A stretch of DNA of 64,000 nt from Kribbella solani (lineage in GTDB: Bacteria; Actinomycetota; Actinomycetes; Propionibacteriales; Kribbellaceae): NCBI RefSeq assembly GCF_014205295.1, contig NZ_JACHNF010000001.1, positions 7,378,001 through 7,442,000 of the forward strand, given 5' to 3'. The notes beneath the pieces were generated by a model that was not told where the DNA came from, did not search any database, and saw only the letters and a list, made by a program, of their open reading frames with translations. This document shows, in pieces, positions 51,973-59,598 of this stretch. How positions within the stretch are numbered: the stretch's first letter is position 1; every line of letters starts with the position of its first letter. The position numbers and the translations under genes are program-made.

Positions 51973-52785
51973 TTATTTGAGGCCCGTGATGGCGATGCCC
52001 TTGGTGACGTGGCGCTGGAAGGCCAGGAACATCACCAGGACGGGCAGGACGACCACGACCGCGCCGGCCATCAACAGGCCGTAGTTCTGCGCGTTCTGGC
52101 CGGTCGAGTACAGCGCCAGGGCGACGGGCAGGGTGTACTTGTCCTCGGTCTGCGCGACCACCAGCGGCCACAGGAAGTTGTTCCAGGAACCGAGGAAGGT
52201 CAGGATGCCGAGCGTGGCCAGCGCGGGCCGGGTCAGCGGCAGCATGATCCGGGCGAAGATGCCCAGCTCGGTACTGCCGTCCACGCGGCCGGCGTCGATC
52301 AGGTCGTCCGGCAGGCCGAGGAAGAACTGCCGCATCAGGAACACGCCGAACGGCGAGACCAGGAACGGCAGGATCAGGCCCGGGTACGTGTTCGCCAGGC
52401 CGGCGTTGGTGACCAGGACGAACAGCGGCACGAACGTGACCATGCCCGGGATCATCAGCGTCGCCATCACCAGGACGAACAGCGCGTTGCGGCCCTTGAA
52501 GCGGAGCTTGGCGAGCGCGTACCCGATCATCGAGCAGAAGATCAGGTTCCCGGCGGTGACGGCGAGGGCGACCAGGGCCGAGTTCAGGAAGTACCGCGGG
52601 AAGTTCGCCTTGCTGAACAGGTCGCCGTAGTTCTGGCCGGTCGCGTTCCGCGGCCACCAGGTCGGCGGGACCCGCATCAGCTCGCCCTGGGTCTTGAAAC
52701 TGCCGAGCACCATCCACAGGAACGGTGCCGCGACGGCGACCAGGCCGAGTACGCCGATCAGGTAGATCCACCAGGTGCGGCGCAT
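51973..52785 (-). CDS. ABC sugar transporter permease (MalG type), GH144-like locus
   Basis: 270 residues, six helices, EAA-type loop DAGRVDGSTELGIFARIMLP. Start overlaps the stop of the MalF-type gene as TGATG. The GH144-like gene follows 15 bp after its stop. Confidence 0.9.
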   Translation of the reverse strand: MRRTWWIYLIGVLGLVAVAAPFLWMVLGSFKTQGELMRVPPTWWPRNATGQNYGDLFSKANFPRYFLNSALVALAVTAGNLIFCSMIGYALAKLRFKGRNALFVLVMATLMIPGMVTFVPLFVLVTNAGLANTYPGLILPFLVSPFGVFLMRQFFLGLPDDLIDAGRVDGSTELGIFARIMLPLTRPALATLGILTFLGSWNNFLWPLVVAQTEDKYTLPVALALYSTGQNAQNYGLLMAGAVVVVLPVLVMFLAFQRHVTKGIAITGLK

Positions 52786-53948
52786 CACTTCTCCCTCAGC
52801 AGCCGGAACTGGATGAACGTGATCACCGCGATGACGACGAACAGGATGTACGCCATCGACGTCGCGAGACCGTAGTTGCCGAAACCGAACTGGTCGTAGG
52901 TGTACATCGAGATCGAGATCGTGCTGTCCAGCGGACCGCCCTGGGTCATCACGAACGGTTCCTCGAAGAACTGCAGGTACCCGATGCCAGTGGTCACGCT
53001 GGTGAACAGCACGGTCGGCCGGAGCAACGGCAGGATCAGGTACCGGAATCGTTGCCAGGAGCCCGCGCCGTCGATCTGGCCGGCCTCCTCGACGGACTGC
53101 GGGATACCTTGCAGACCGGCCAGGAAGATGATCATCGCGGAACCGAAGTTCCGCCAGACCGCCATCGCGATCAGCGACGGCATCGCCCAGGTCTTCGACG
53201 CCAGCCAGTTCGGCCCGTCGATGCCGACCCAGCCGAGCGCGGTGTTCACCAGGCCGTTGTCCGGGGACAGGACGAACCGCCAGATCACCGCGATCGCGAC
53301 GATCGAGGTCACCACCGGGAGGTAGTAGCCGACCTTGAACAGTGCCTGGAACCGCTTCACGCCGCGATCCAGCAGCACCGCCGCGCCCAGCGCCACGACC
53401 AGCGTCAACGGAACACCGATCACCACGAAGTACGCCGTGTTGAACGCCGCCTTGCGGAACGTCTCGTCCTGCAGGGCCTTCGCGTAGTTCCCGAACCCGA
53501 CCCCGTTCACTCCGAACGGCGTCCGGAGATCCCGCTGCTTGATGTCGGTAAAACTCATCCCCAGCGAACCGAGCACCGGCCCAGCCGTAAACCCCAAGAA
53601 CAACACCACAAACGGCAGAACAAGCACCCAAGCAGCCACACTCTGCCGATCGAGCCGCCCGCCCCGACGAGAGGAGCGGACACCCACCGACCCAGACCCA
53701 CCCGACCCAGACCCACCCGACCCGGACCCGCCCGGCGCGCGCCTATCCGCCCCACGCCCGCCCACGCTAGCCGTCGCTTTGCGACGCCCCGCTTCGTGGG
53801 CGTCGGCGGGAGAGCCGCCTCCGCCGGTAGTGCGGACGCCGGGTTCACGGGCAGCCGCGGCATCGCCACCCTCCGGTGCACCGGCTTCATTTTCCACCGG
53901 TTCGCCGGGCCGGAGGCTCGGCGAACCGGTGCTTTCCGGCGAGCTCAT
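52785..53948 (-). CDS. ABC sugar transporter permease (MalF type) with long disordered N-terminus
   Basis: 387 residues. The first ~100 residues are an unusual cytoplasmic extension rich in Gly, Ser, Arg and Glu with GSGGSGSGGSGS repeats; most CUT1 permeases have 10-40 residues here. Six helices follow (first at about 105-125), EAA-type loop EAGQIDGAGSWQRFRYLILP. ATG overlaps the binding-protein stop (TGATG); a TTG one codon earlier is possible. Confidence 0.85.
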   Translation of the reverse strand: MSSPESTGSPSLRPGEPVENEAGAPEGGDAAAAREPGVRTTGGGGSPADAHEAGRRKATASVGGRGADRRAPGGSGSGGSGSGGSGSVGVRSSRRGGRLDRQSVAAWVLVLPFVVLFLGFTAGPVLGSLGMSFTDIKQRDLRTPFGVNGVGFGNYAKALQDETFRKAAFNTAYFVVIGVPLTLVVALGAAVLLDRGVKRFQALFKVGYYLPVVTSIVAIAVIWRFVLSPDNGLVNTALGWVGIDGPNWLASKTWAMPSLIAMAVWRNFGSAMIIFLAGLQGIPQSVEEAGQIDGAGSWQRFRYLILPLLRPTVLFTSVTTGIGYLQFFEEPFVMTQGGPLDSTISISMYTYDQFGFGNYGLATSMAYILFVVIAVITFIQFRLLREK

Positions 53949-55243
53949 CAACTACCGCCGGTGCCGATCTGGGCTGCTTTGGTTTGGATTGCTTTTGCGG
54001 TGTCGGCGGGGGACTGGCCGGCCTTGGCCATCTTCTCGACCTCGGTGTCGAACGCCTTCGCCACCTGCTCCCAGTTCACGATCGCCGGCGGCGCCTTCGC
54101 GTCCTCCAACTGCTTACCGAACACCGGCAGCAACGGATCCGACGCGATGCTCGGGTCCTGCCACGCGCTCTTCACCGCCGGCAGGTCCGACGACAGCTTG
54201 AACCACGCCGCCTGCGTCTTCGGATCGGACAGGTACTTGACCAGCTTCCAAGCGCTGTCCTTGTTCTTCGACGACTTGAACACCACGAAGTCCGACCCAC
54301 CGACGAACGACGTCGACGTCTTGTTCTTGGGGATCTGGAACACCCCGATGTTCGGCTTGATCGCGTCCCCACCGATCTTCGCCACCGACCCGGCCATCCA
54401 CGGCCCGGAGATGAACATCGGCACCTGACCGTTCACGAACTGCGCCTCGGTCTGGTTCGGCGGCAGATCGGTGCCGGCCAGCTTCTCGGTGAAGAAGCTC
54501 TGGTAGTACTTCAGCCCTTCCTGCATCTCCGGGCTGTCGAAGCTGAACGACTTCTGGTCGTCGCCGGTGATGTTCGCCCCGGCCGACCAGGCGAACGGCA
54601 TCACCGTCTGCCAGGACCCGTCACCACCCGGCTGCAGGTTGATCCCGTACTTCGCGCCGGCCTTCTCCTTCATCGCCTTGGCCATCGCCTTCAGCCCGTC
54701 CCAGTCCGTCGGGGGCGTACTGAAACCAGCCTTCGCGGCCAGGTCCTTGCGGTAGTACACCAGCCGCGTCTCCACATACCAGGGCACGCCGTACTGAGTC
54801 CCGCCGACCTTCGTGGTGTCCAGCGCGCCCGGGTAGAAGCCGGAGTTGTCGAAGCCCTGCGGGGTCGGGTCGAGCGCGCCGAGGTCGGCGAACTCGCCCA
54901 TCCAGGTGGTGCCGACCATGGCGGCGTCGGGCAGCGTGTTGGCGGTGATCGCGGTGGTGAACTTGTTGTGCGCCGCGTCCCACGGGATCGGCGTGACGGT
55001 CACGTTCACGCCCGGGTTGGCCTGTTTGAACTGCTCCATCAGCTTGGGCAGGTTCTCGCCTTCGGTGCCCATCGCCCAGACCGTCAGGTTGCCGGTCGCG
55101 GGACCTTCGCTGACGCTCGTGGTGGGTTGGGAACCTCCGGCCGGGGCGTCGGTCGAACGGCCGCAGCCGGCCAGCGCCAGCGCCGTCGCGGTCAGCGCCG
55201 CACTGCCGATCACCAGCCGGCGGCGGATGCTGTGGGTGAACAT
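53948..55243 (-). CDS. ABC sugar transporter substrate-binding lipoprotein, GH144-like locus
   Basis: 431 residues from the ATG at 55243 (GGAG eight bases upstream). Lipobox ALALAGC near residue 29. Family-1 solute-binding fold: LTVWAMGTEGENLPKLMEQFKQ, GVPWYVETRLVYYRKDLAAKAGF, FVNGQVPMFISGPWMAGSV. Only 35 bp behind the lacI gene, so lacI and importer share a transcript. Confidence 0.9.
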   Translation of the reverse strand: MFTHSIRRRLVIGSAALTATALALAGCGRSTDAPAGGSQPTTSVSEGPATGNLTVWAMGTEGENLPKLMEQFKQANPGVNVTVTPIPWDAAHNKFTTAITANTLPDAAMVGTTWMGEFADLGALDPTPQGFDNSGFYPGALDTTKVGGTQYGVPWYVETRLVYYRKDLAAKAGFSTPPTDWDGLKAMAKAMKEKAGAKYGINLQPGGDGSWQTVMPFAWSAGANITGDDQKSFSFDSPEMQEGLKYYQSFFTEKLAGTDLPPNQTEAQFVNGQVPMFISGPWMAGSVAKIGGDAIKPNIGVFQIPKNKTSTSFVGGSDFVVFKSSKNKDSAWKLVKYLSDPKTQAAWFKLSSDLPAVKSAWQDPSIASDPLLPVFGKQLEDAKAPPAIVNWEQVAKAFDTEVEKMAKAGQSPADTAKAIQTKAAQIGTGGS

Positions 55244-55278
55244 GTGCTGTCTCCTCACTCGGTACTGCAGGGTTACCG

Positions 55279-56304
55279 CTACATCCCCCGGTTCGAGATC
55301 CCCGTACCGCAGCTGTCCCGCAGTACGAGTTGTGTCGCCAGTACGTCGTTGCGCGCCCGGGTTCGTACTCCGGTCACCCGCTCGTGCAGCCGCTCCGCGG
55401 CCACCCGCCCCAACTCGGCCATCGGCTGCCGCACCGTCGTCAGCCCCGGCGACACGTACCGCGCCGCCATCACGTCGTCCCACCCGGTGACGACAATGTC
55501 CTCGGGCACCCGAATCCCGTTCCGGACAAAGGACGCCACCAAAGCGAGCGCCAATTCGTCGTTCGCGCAGACCAGCCCATCGGGCCGGTTCCTTGCCTGA
55601 AGCACCTTTTCGGCGAGGGTCCGGCCGGCTTCTTCCGTCAGTGGTACGCGTACCGGTTTGGGAACCTGCAGTTCGCGGAGTGCATGTGCTTTGGCGAACC
55701 CGGCGTACCGCTCGGACACGTCGTGTGAACTGGCGGGGTCACCAACGAATTGCAGATTCTTCCGCCCGTGATCGAGCAGTCGCGTGGTGAGCTGCTCCGC
55801 GCTCGCGGCGCTCTCACTTCGTACCGAATCGCATCCGGTGACCGGCGGATGCGCGATCAGCACCAGCGGTACGCCCGCCTTGCGCAGACCCTGGATCGTT
55901 GGCACGTCCAGAGCGTTGCCATGGACAACGATCCCGTCGACGCGCCCGGCCAGGTCCATCACCGTACGCCGCGGATCCGGGTTCCCGTGCGTGACGGTGA
56001 TGACGACGCTCTGCCCGTGTTCGCCCGCCCACCGCTCGTACCCCATCAGCAGATCGCCGTAGAACGGACCGGCCAGATCGGGCAGTACGAGCCCGTGCGC
56101 CTCATGCCGCTGCACGGCAAGGCTCCGCGCGGCCCGCAGCGGCACGTAGTTGAGCTCCCGCGCCGCCTGATCGACCCGTTCCCGCGCCTTCGCCGACACC
56201 GGCCCGGTCCCTTGCAGGACACGCGAAACCGTCGCGATCGACAGCTTCGCGTGCGCCGCGACGTCGTAGATCGTCGCGGGCCTGCCGGTCGGTCCGGATG
56301 CCAT
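55279..56304 (-). CDS. LacI-family repressor heading the GH144-like operon
   Basis: 341 residues. HTH TIYDVAAHAKLSIATVSRVLQGTGPVSAKARERV, hinge LNYVPLRAARSLAVQRHEAHGLVLPDL, then sugar-sensing domain (VDGIVVHGN, LVCANDELALALVASF, TGWDDVMAARYVSPGLTTVRQP). First gene of a six-gene operon reaching 48573. An AAGCGCTT-centred operator lies 23 bases upstream, so it probably represses itself and the whole operon. Confidence 0.9.
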   Translation of the reverse strand: MASGPTGRPATIYDVAAHAKLSIATVSRVLQGTGPVSAKARERVDQAARELNYVPLRAARSLAVQRHEAHGLVLPDLAGPFYGDLLMGYERWAGEHGQSVVITVTHGNPDPRRTVMDLAGRVDGIVVHGNALDVPTIQGLRKAGVPLVLIAHPPVTGCDSVRSESAASAEQLTTRLLDHGRKNLQFVGDPASSHDVSERYAGFAKAHALRELQVPKPVRVPLTEEAGRTLAEKVLQARNRPDGLVCANDELALALVASFVRNGIRVPEDIVVTGWDDVMAARYVSPGLTTVRQPMAELGRVAAERLHERVTGVRTRARNDVLATQLVLRDSCGTGISNRGM

Positions 56305-56326
56305 CGCCGTCGTCCTCGGGTAGAAG

Positions 56327-56340
56327 TGGAAGCGCTTACA
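56327..56340 (-). promoter_or_regulatory. LacI-type operator upstream of the GH144-like operon
   Basis: TGGAAGCGCTTACA (56327-56340): palindromic AAGCGCTT core with TG/CA ends, one mismatched pair on each side of the core. Located between the divergent lacI and histidine-phosphatase genes. Confidence 0.65.
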
Positions 56341-56409
56341 GTTTGGATACCCTGCCCTGGATCGTTCAAACGGTCAAGGGTTCGGAGTCCGGTTTGCGAA
56401 GATGGGAGC

Positions 56410-56985
56410 GTGACCACAGACGAACGACAGGACCGGCTCTTCCTCGTCCGGCACGGCGAAACCGAGTGGAGCAGGTCGGGGCGGCACACGTCCGTGACCG
56501 ACCTCCCGCTCACCGCCGAAGGTGAACGCGTCGCCAAGAGCCTGCGGCCGCGGCTCGCGGGCGAGTCCTTCGACCTGGTCCTGAGCTCACCGCGGCAACG
56601 CGCCCGCCGGACCGCGGAGCTGGCCGGCTTCCCGGACGCCGAGGTCGACGACGACCTGGTCGAATGGAACTACGGCGAGTACGAGGGCATCACCACCGCG
56701 GAGATCCGCCGGACCGTACCCGGCTGGACGATCTGGGACGACCCGGTCCCCAACGGCGAAACCCCCGCCCAGCTCAGTACCCGCCTGGACCGCGTCATCA
56801 CCCGGATCACCGCCACCCCCGGCGACGTCCTGGTCTTCGGTCACTCCCACGCCCTCCGCGCCCTGACCGCCCGCTGGCTCAACCTCCCCGCCACCGAAGG
56901 CCGCCACTTCATCCTCGACACCGCCACCCTCTCCACCCTCGGCTGGGAACGCGATTCCCCCGCCATCCACCACTGGAACAGCTAA
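56410..56985 (+). CDS. Histidine phosphatase family (phosphoglycerate-mutase-like) protein
   Basis: 191 residues from GTG 56410. LFLVRHGETEWSRSG holds the phospho-accepting His near residue 15; SSPRQRARRTAEL the phosphate-pocket Arg; VEWNYGEYEG the acid Glu; VFGHSHALRAL the second His. Small length favours a phosphatase over glycolytic mutase. The frame stays open far upstream but is antisense to lacI. No proper ribosome site; GGGAG is only one base away, so leaderless initiation is possible. Confidence 0.85.
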   Translation: MTTDERQDRLFLVRHGETEWSRSGRHTSVTDLPLTAEGERVAKSLRPRLAGESFDLVLSSPRQRARRTAELAGFPDAEVDDDLVEWNYGEYEGITTAEIRRTVPGWTIWDDPVPNGETPAQLSTRLDRVITRITATPGDVLVFGHSHALRALTARWLNLPATEGRHFILDTATLSTLGWERDSPAIHHWNS

Positions 56986-57002
56986 ACAGCAGCTGCCGGT
57001 GG

Positions 57003-57560
57003 TCACGTGTTGAAGAGGTGGGTGATGAGGAAGGTGACGCGGGCCTGGTGGTGGGTGGGGCGGAGGCGGGTGCCGTGGTTCAGGGTGGCTTGGCCGTGGA
57101 GGGCGCTCCAGAAGACCTCGGTGGCGGTTTCGGGGTCGGTGGGCGCGGCCGGTTCGACGCCTTGGCGGATTTCGTCGAAGGCGGTTTTCAGCGGTTGCAG
57201 GGTTTCCTCGGTGCCGAAGATCAGGTCGGTCCCGCGGACGAACATCGCGTCGTACATCGCCGGGTGCTGTTCGGCGTAGTCGAGGTAGGCGTGGGCGAGG
57301 CCGCGGAGGCCGTCGCGCTCGCGGCCGGCGCGGAGGATGCCGGCGAGCTCGGCGAAGCCGCCCAGCGCGACCGCGCCGACGATCGCGTCCATGTTCCGGA
57401 AGTGGCTGTAGAGCACCGGCTGGCTGTAGTCGACGGCCTCGGCCAGCCGGCGGGTGGTGACGGCGTCCCAGCCGTCGGACTCGGCGAGCTCGCGGGCGGT
57501 CCGGAGGATCAGGTCGCGGCGCTCCTCGCGGGCCCGCTCCCGGCGTGACGGGGTCGGCAT
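57003..57560 (-). CDS. TetR-family regulator
   Basis: 185 residues from MPTPSRRERA at 57560; a start nine codons earlier lies in operator DNA. HTH: ILRTARELAESDGWDAVTTRRLAEAVDYSQPVLYSHFRNMDAI. The sensor domain (WHG-like, AYLDYAEQHPAMYDAMFVRG, TEVFWSALHGQATL) is standard. Divergent from a DUF4267 membrane protein; four related boxes lie between. Ligand unknown. Confidence 0.9.
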   Translation of the reverse strand: MPTPSRRERAREERRDLILRTARELAESDGWDAVTTRRLAEAVDYSQPVLYSHFRNMDAIVGAVALGGFAELAGILRAGRERDGLRGLAHAYLDYAEQHPAMYDAMFVRGTDLIFGTEETLQPLKTAFDEIRQGVEPAAPTDPETATEVFWSALHGQATLNHGTRLRPTHHQARVTFLITHLFNT

Positions 57561-57570
57561 GGGCCAGATC

Positions 57571-57634
57571 TTAGCACCGCTAGACAATCTAGCGATGACA
57601 GAGTTAGCATCGCTAGAAAAGTTAGCGATGCTAG
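57571..57634. promoter_or_regulatory. Four TTAGC(A)NCGCTAG boxes, duplicated TetR operator
   Basis: TTAGCACCGCTAGA (57571-57584), its reversed form TCTAGCGATGACA (57588-57600), TTAGCATCGCTAGA (57604-57617) and TTAGCGATGCTAG (57622-57634). The last two give 11-bp perfect inverted arms TAGCATCGCTA/TAGCGATGCTA seven bases apart. They fill the whole 91-bp divergent spacer up to the AAGGAG of the membrane-protein gene. Confidence 0.75.
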
Positions 57635-57651
57635 TTCAAGGAGATCCCGCC

Positions 57652-58059
57652 ATGCGCCGCTTCACCACCGTCCTGACTGTCCTGCTCGGCGTCTTCCCGC
57701 TCACCTTCGGGGCCCAGTTCCTGTTCGCCGGGCACACCGCCGCGCCCAGCTTCGGCATCGACCCCTGGCCGACCGGCGTCGCGGCCGGCTACTTCGCGGT
57801 GAAGGGCATCCGCGACATCGTCATCGGGCTGAACCTGCTCACGCTGTTCGCGCTCGGCCAGCGGCGCGCCACCGGCGTACTGATGGGTGTGACCGCGCTG
57901 ATCCCGATCGTCGACATGATCACCGTGCTCAGCCACGGCGGACCGGCCGCGACCGCGTTCGGCATCCACGGCCTGACCGCGCTCGTCATGCTCGTCGACG
58001 CCTTCCTGCTGCTCCGCGAGCGCCGGACCGCCGATCAGCCGGTCGCGGTCCACTCGTAA
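57652..58059 (+). CDS. DUF4267-like small membrane protein
   Basis: 135 residues from the ATG behind AAGGAGAT. About four hydrophobic helices (5-25, 42-62, 72-92, 97-117) with GVAAGYFAVKGIRDIVIGL characteristic of the DUF4267 family. Likely repressed by the divergent TetR protein. Its 3' end overlaps the convergent GNAT gene by 25 bp. Function unknown. Confidence 0.8.
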   Translation: MRRFTTVLTVLLGVFPLTFGAQFLFAGHTAAPSFGIDPWPTGVAAGYFAVKGIRDIVIGLNLLTLFALGQRRATGVLMGVTALIPIVDMITVLSHGGPAATAFGIHGLTALVMLVDAFLLLRERRTADQPVAVHS

Positions 58060-58784
58060 AGCTCGATCGTGCAGTACGCGCGGAACCCGAGCCGCTCGTA
58101 CACCGCCCGCCCGGCAGGCGACGACCCCAGTACGGCGTACTCCGCATCCGCCGCCTGCAACGCCCCGTACGTGATCGCCGCGCCGATCCCACGCCGGCGC
58201 ACTTCGGGGACTGTCATCACGAAGTACACCCCGGCCACGCCCGCTCCGAGGAACACGGTCGCCGTCGCCACCGCGGTGCCGTCCAGCCAGCCGATGTAGT
58301 GCCGCCACGGATCGCCGTACCCGAGCTTCCGGTACACCGACGCGACCCACCGCGCTTCCCGCTCACCTTCGCCGAATCCCTGTCCCAGCGTGGATTCCCA
58401 CACCGCCAGCGCCGCGTCGTCCGGCACCCGCGTCAAGGTCAGGCCGGGTACGGCAGGCGGCGCGACCAGCTCGGCGATCCGCACTGCCATCCCCGGCTCC
58501 CCACCACCGGACACGAACCCCGCGTCCGTCAGCGCCGCCGGGTCGATCCGCATCGAAGGGCCGACGTGCCAGCATCCAGGTACGCCATGTTTCTTCAACG
58601 CGGCAACGGATTCCGCGACGGCGCTTACGTTGGACGCGCCCACGATCGCGTTGTGATAATCGATGGGCGACCCACCGATCGTCCACCGCGCGCCGGCGTC
58701 ATCGCGCTGCTCGCCACCGCCCGCGGCACCCATCGCCATCAACAGCTCGGCCGCGTTGTCCTCGATCGCTCGTACCAAGTCCAT
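58035..58784 (-). CDS. GNAT-family N-acetyltransferase
   Basis: 249 residues. The N-terminal half is a degenerate GNAT-like region; the C-terminal half carries the acetyl-CoA site: GVYFVMTVPEVRRRGIGAAITYGAL (motif A, RRRGIG), AVLGSSPAGRAVYERLGFRAYCTIELYEW (motif B, YERLGF). Tandem-GNAT proteins of this length act on small molecules. Acceptor unknown. Confidence 0.85.
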   Translation of the reverse strand: MDLVRAIEDNAAELLMAMGAAGGGEQRDDAGARWTIGGSPIDYHNAIVGASNVSAVAESVAALKKHGVPGCWHVGPSMRIDPAALTDAGFVSGGGEPGMAVRIAELVAPPAVPGLTLTRVPDDAALAVWESTLGQGFGEGEREARWVASVYRKLGYGDPWRHYIGWLDGTAVATATVFLGAGVAGVYFVMTVPEVRRRGIGAAITYGALQAADAEYAVLGSSPAGRAVYERLGFRAYCTIELYEWTATG

Positions 58785-58802
58785 GCCGGCCAGTGTGTCC
58801 CA

Positions 58803-58950
58803 TTACCCGAAGGCAGCGCGATTGGTTTCGGCCCAGCCACGGAACGCCCCAGCCGGCCGGCCGAGTACGCGCTCGATGTCGTCGGTGATTGTTTGCGGGT
58901 CACCCCAGCGGCGTACGCGATCGGCAATGTCCCACTCAGCACCTGCTGAG
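58803..58950 (-). pseudogene. C-terminal remnant of an NAD(P)H-binding (NmrA-like) protein
   Basis: Read on the minus strand, about 48 codons end in a TAA at 58805-58803 and contain ADRVRRWGDPQTITDDIERV followed by LGRPAGAFRGWAETNRAAFG. This matches the usual C-terminus of NmrA-like NAD(P)-binding proteins (ERVxGRPARTFxxWxxxHxAAF). No N-terminal Rossmann part is present upstream; repeats begin instead. A decayed, 5'-deleted gene is the best reading. Confidence 0.6.
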
Positions 58951-58954
58951 TGGG
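58931..58954. repeat. Perfect 11-bp inverted repeat with 2-base centre
   Basis: CCCACTCAGCA (58931-58941), CC, TGCTGAGTGGG (58944-58954). It marks the border between the NmrA-like remnant and the duplicated block. Probably a hairpin terminator or a deletion hot spot. Confidence 0.6.
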
Positions 58955-58961
58955 GCCCGAG

Positions 58962-59070
58962 TCAGCGCCAGCCACAGCCGACCTCACCCGGCCTCCCCGA
59001 CGACGCCTGGTTCAGCGCCAGCCAGAGCCCAGCCGATCTACACCTCACCGGCCTCCCGACGACACCGGTT
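58962..59070. repeat. Imperfect direct duplication, units of about 50 and 59 bp
   Basis: Both units start TCAGCGCCAGCCA, continue through GAC/GAT-C-CTCACC-GGCCTCCC and end CGACGACxCCxGGT; the second carries a small internal insertion. The second unit runs up to the Nudix stop. Together with 58803-58960 this 285-bp gap holds no intact gene. Confidence 0.7.
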
Positions 59071-59468
59071 CAGCCGGGGAGCGCGTTCCATTGGGTGAGT
59101 GTTGAGACGAGCAGAGTTGCCGTCGACATGGTCAGGAACTCGGCGCGGGTCACGAAGCGGGCTTCCGACGCGTCGTCACCGGCTGTGAGCGTCCCGCCGA
59201 CCGCAGTCGCCTCGTAGTCGCGGATCACGTAGAGCTGGCCGCGGGCGCCGGGGCGTTCGACCTCGCCGACCAGTTCGCCGACCTCGACCGTCAGACCGGT
59301 CTCCTCGGCGACCTCGCGGGCGACCGCCGACGGGTCGTCCTCACCCGGTTCGACCCGGCCGCCCGGGATCGACCACAGGCCCCGGCCCGGCTCATGGGCC
59401 CGTTTCACCACCAGCAGCCGGCGCTGCTCGTCGTACACCAGGGCACCCACACAGTCGACGCGCTCCAT
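59070..59468 (-). CDS. Nudix hydrolase
   Basis: 132 residues from MERVDCVGALV at 59468. Complete Nudix box: GGRVEPGEDDPSAVAREV then AEETGL (G-x5-E-x7-REUxEExGU), residues about 37-59. Short MutT/ADP-ribose-type protein acting on a nucleoside diphosphate derivative in the cytoplasm. An N-terminally longer reading to 59798 runs antisense to the PHP gene and is not supported. Divergent from the PHP-domain gene. Confidence 0.85.
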   Translation of the reverse strand: MERVDCVGALVYDEQRRLLVVKRAHEPGRGLWSIPGGRVEPGEDDPSAVAREVAEETGLTVEVGELVGEVERPGARGQLYVIRDYEATAVGGTLTAGDDASEARFVTRAEFLTMSTATLLVSTLTQWNALPG

Positions 59469-59598
59469 GCACCCGAAGGATAGGTCGTCTGTGTACAAGT
59501 GCCAGGCCGCACCGGTGAACGCGGCTAGCATCAGCGGTAACAACTGCCAGCCAGACCCACCGAACCAGCCAGACCCGGCGAAGGGATCACCACAGCTC

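Noticed and set aside
50350..52875. 841-codon plus-strand open frame
   Set aside because: Antisense to the GH144-like and permease genes, which are clear; translation is low-complexity Arg/Val/Gln without domains.
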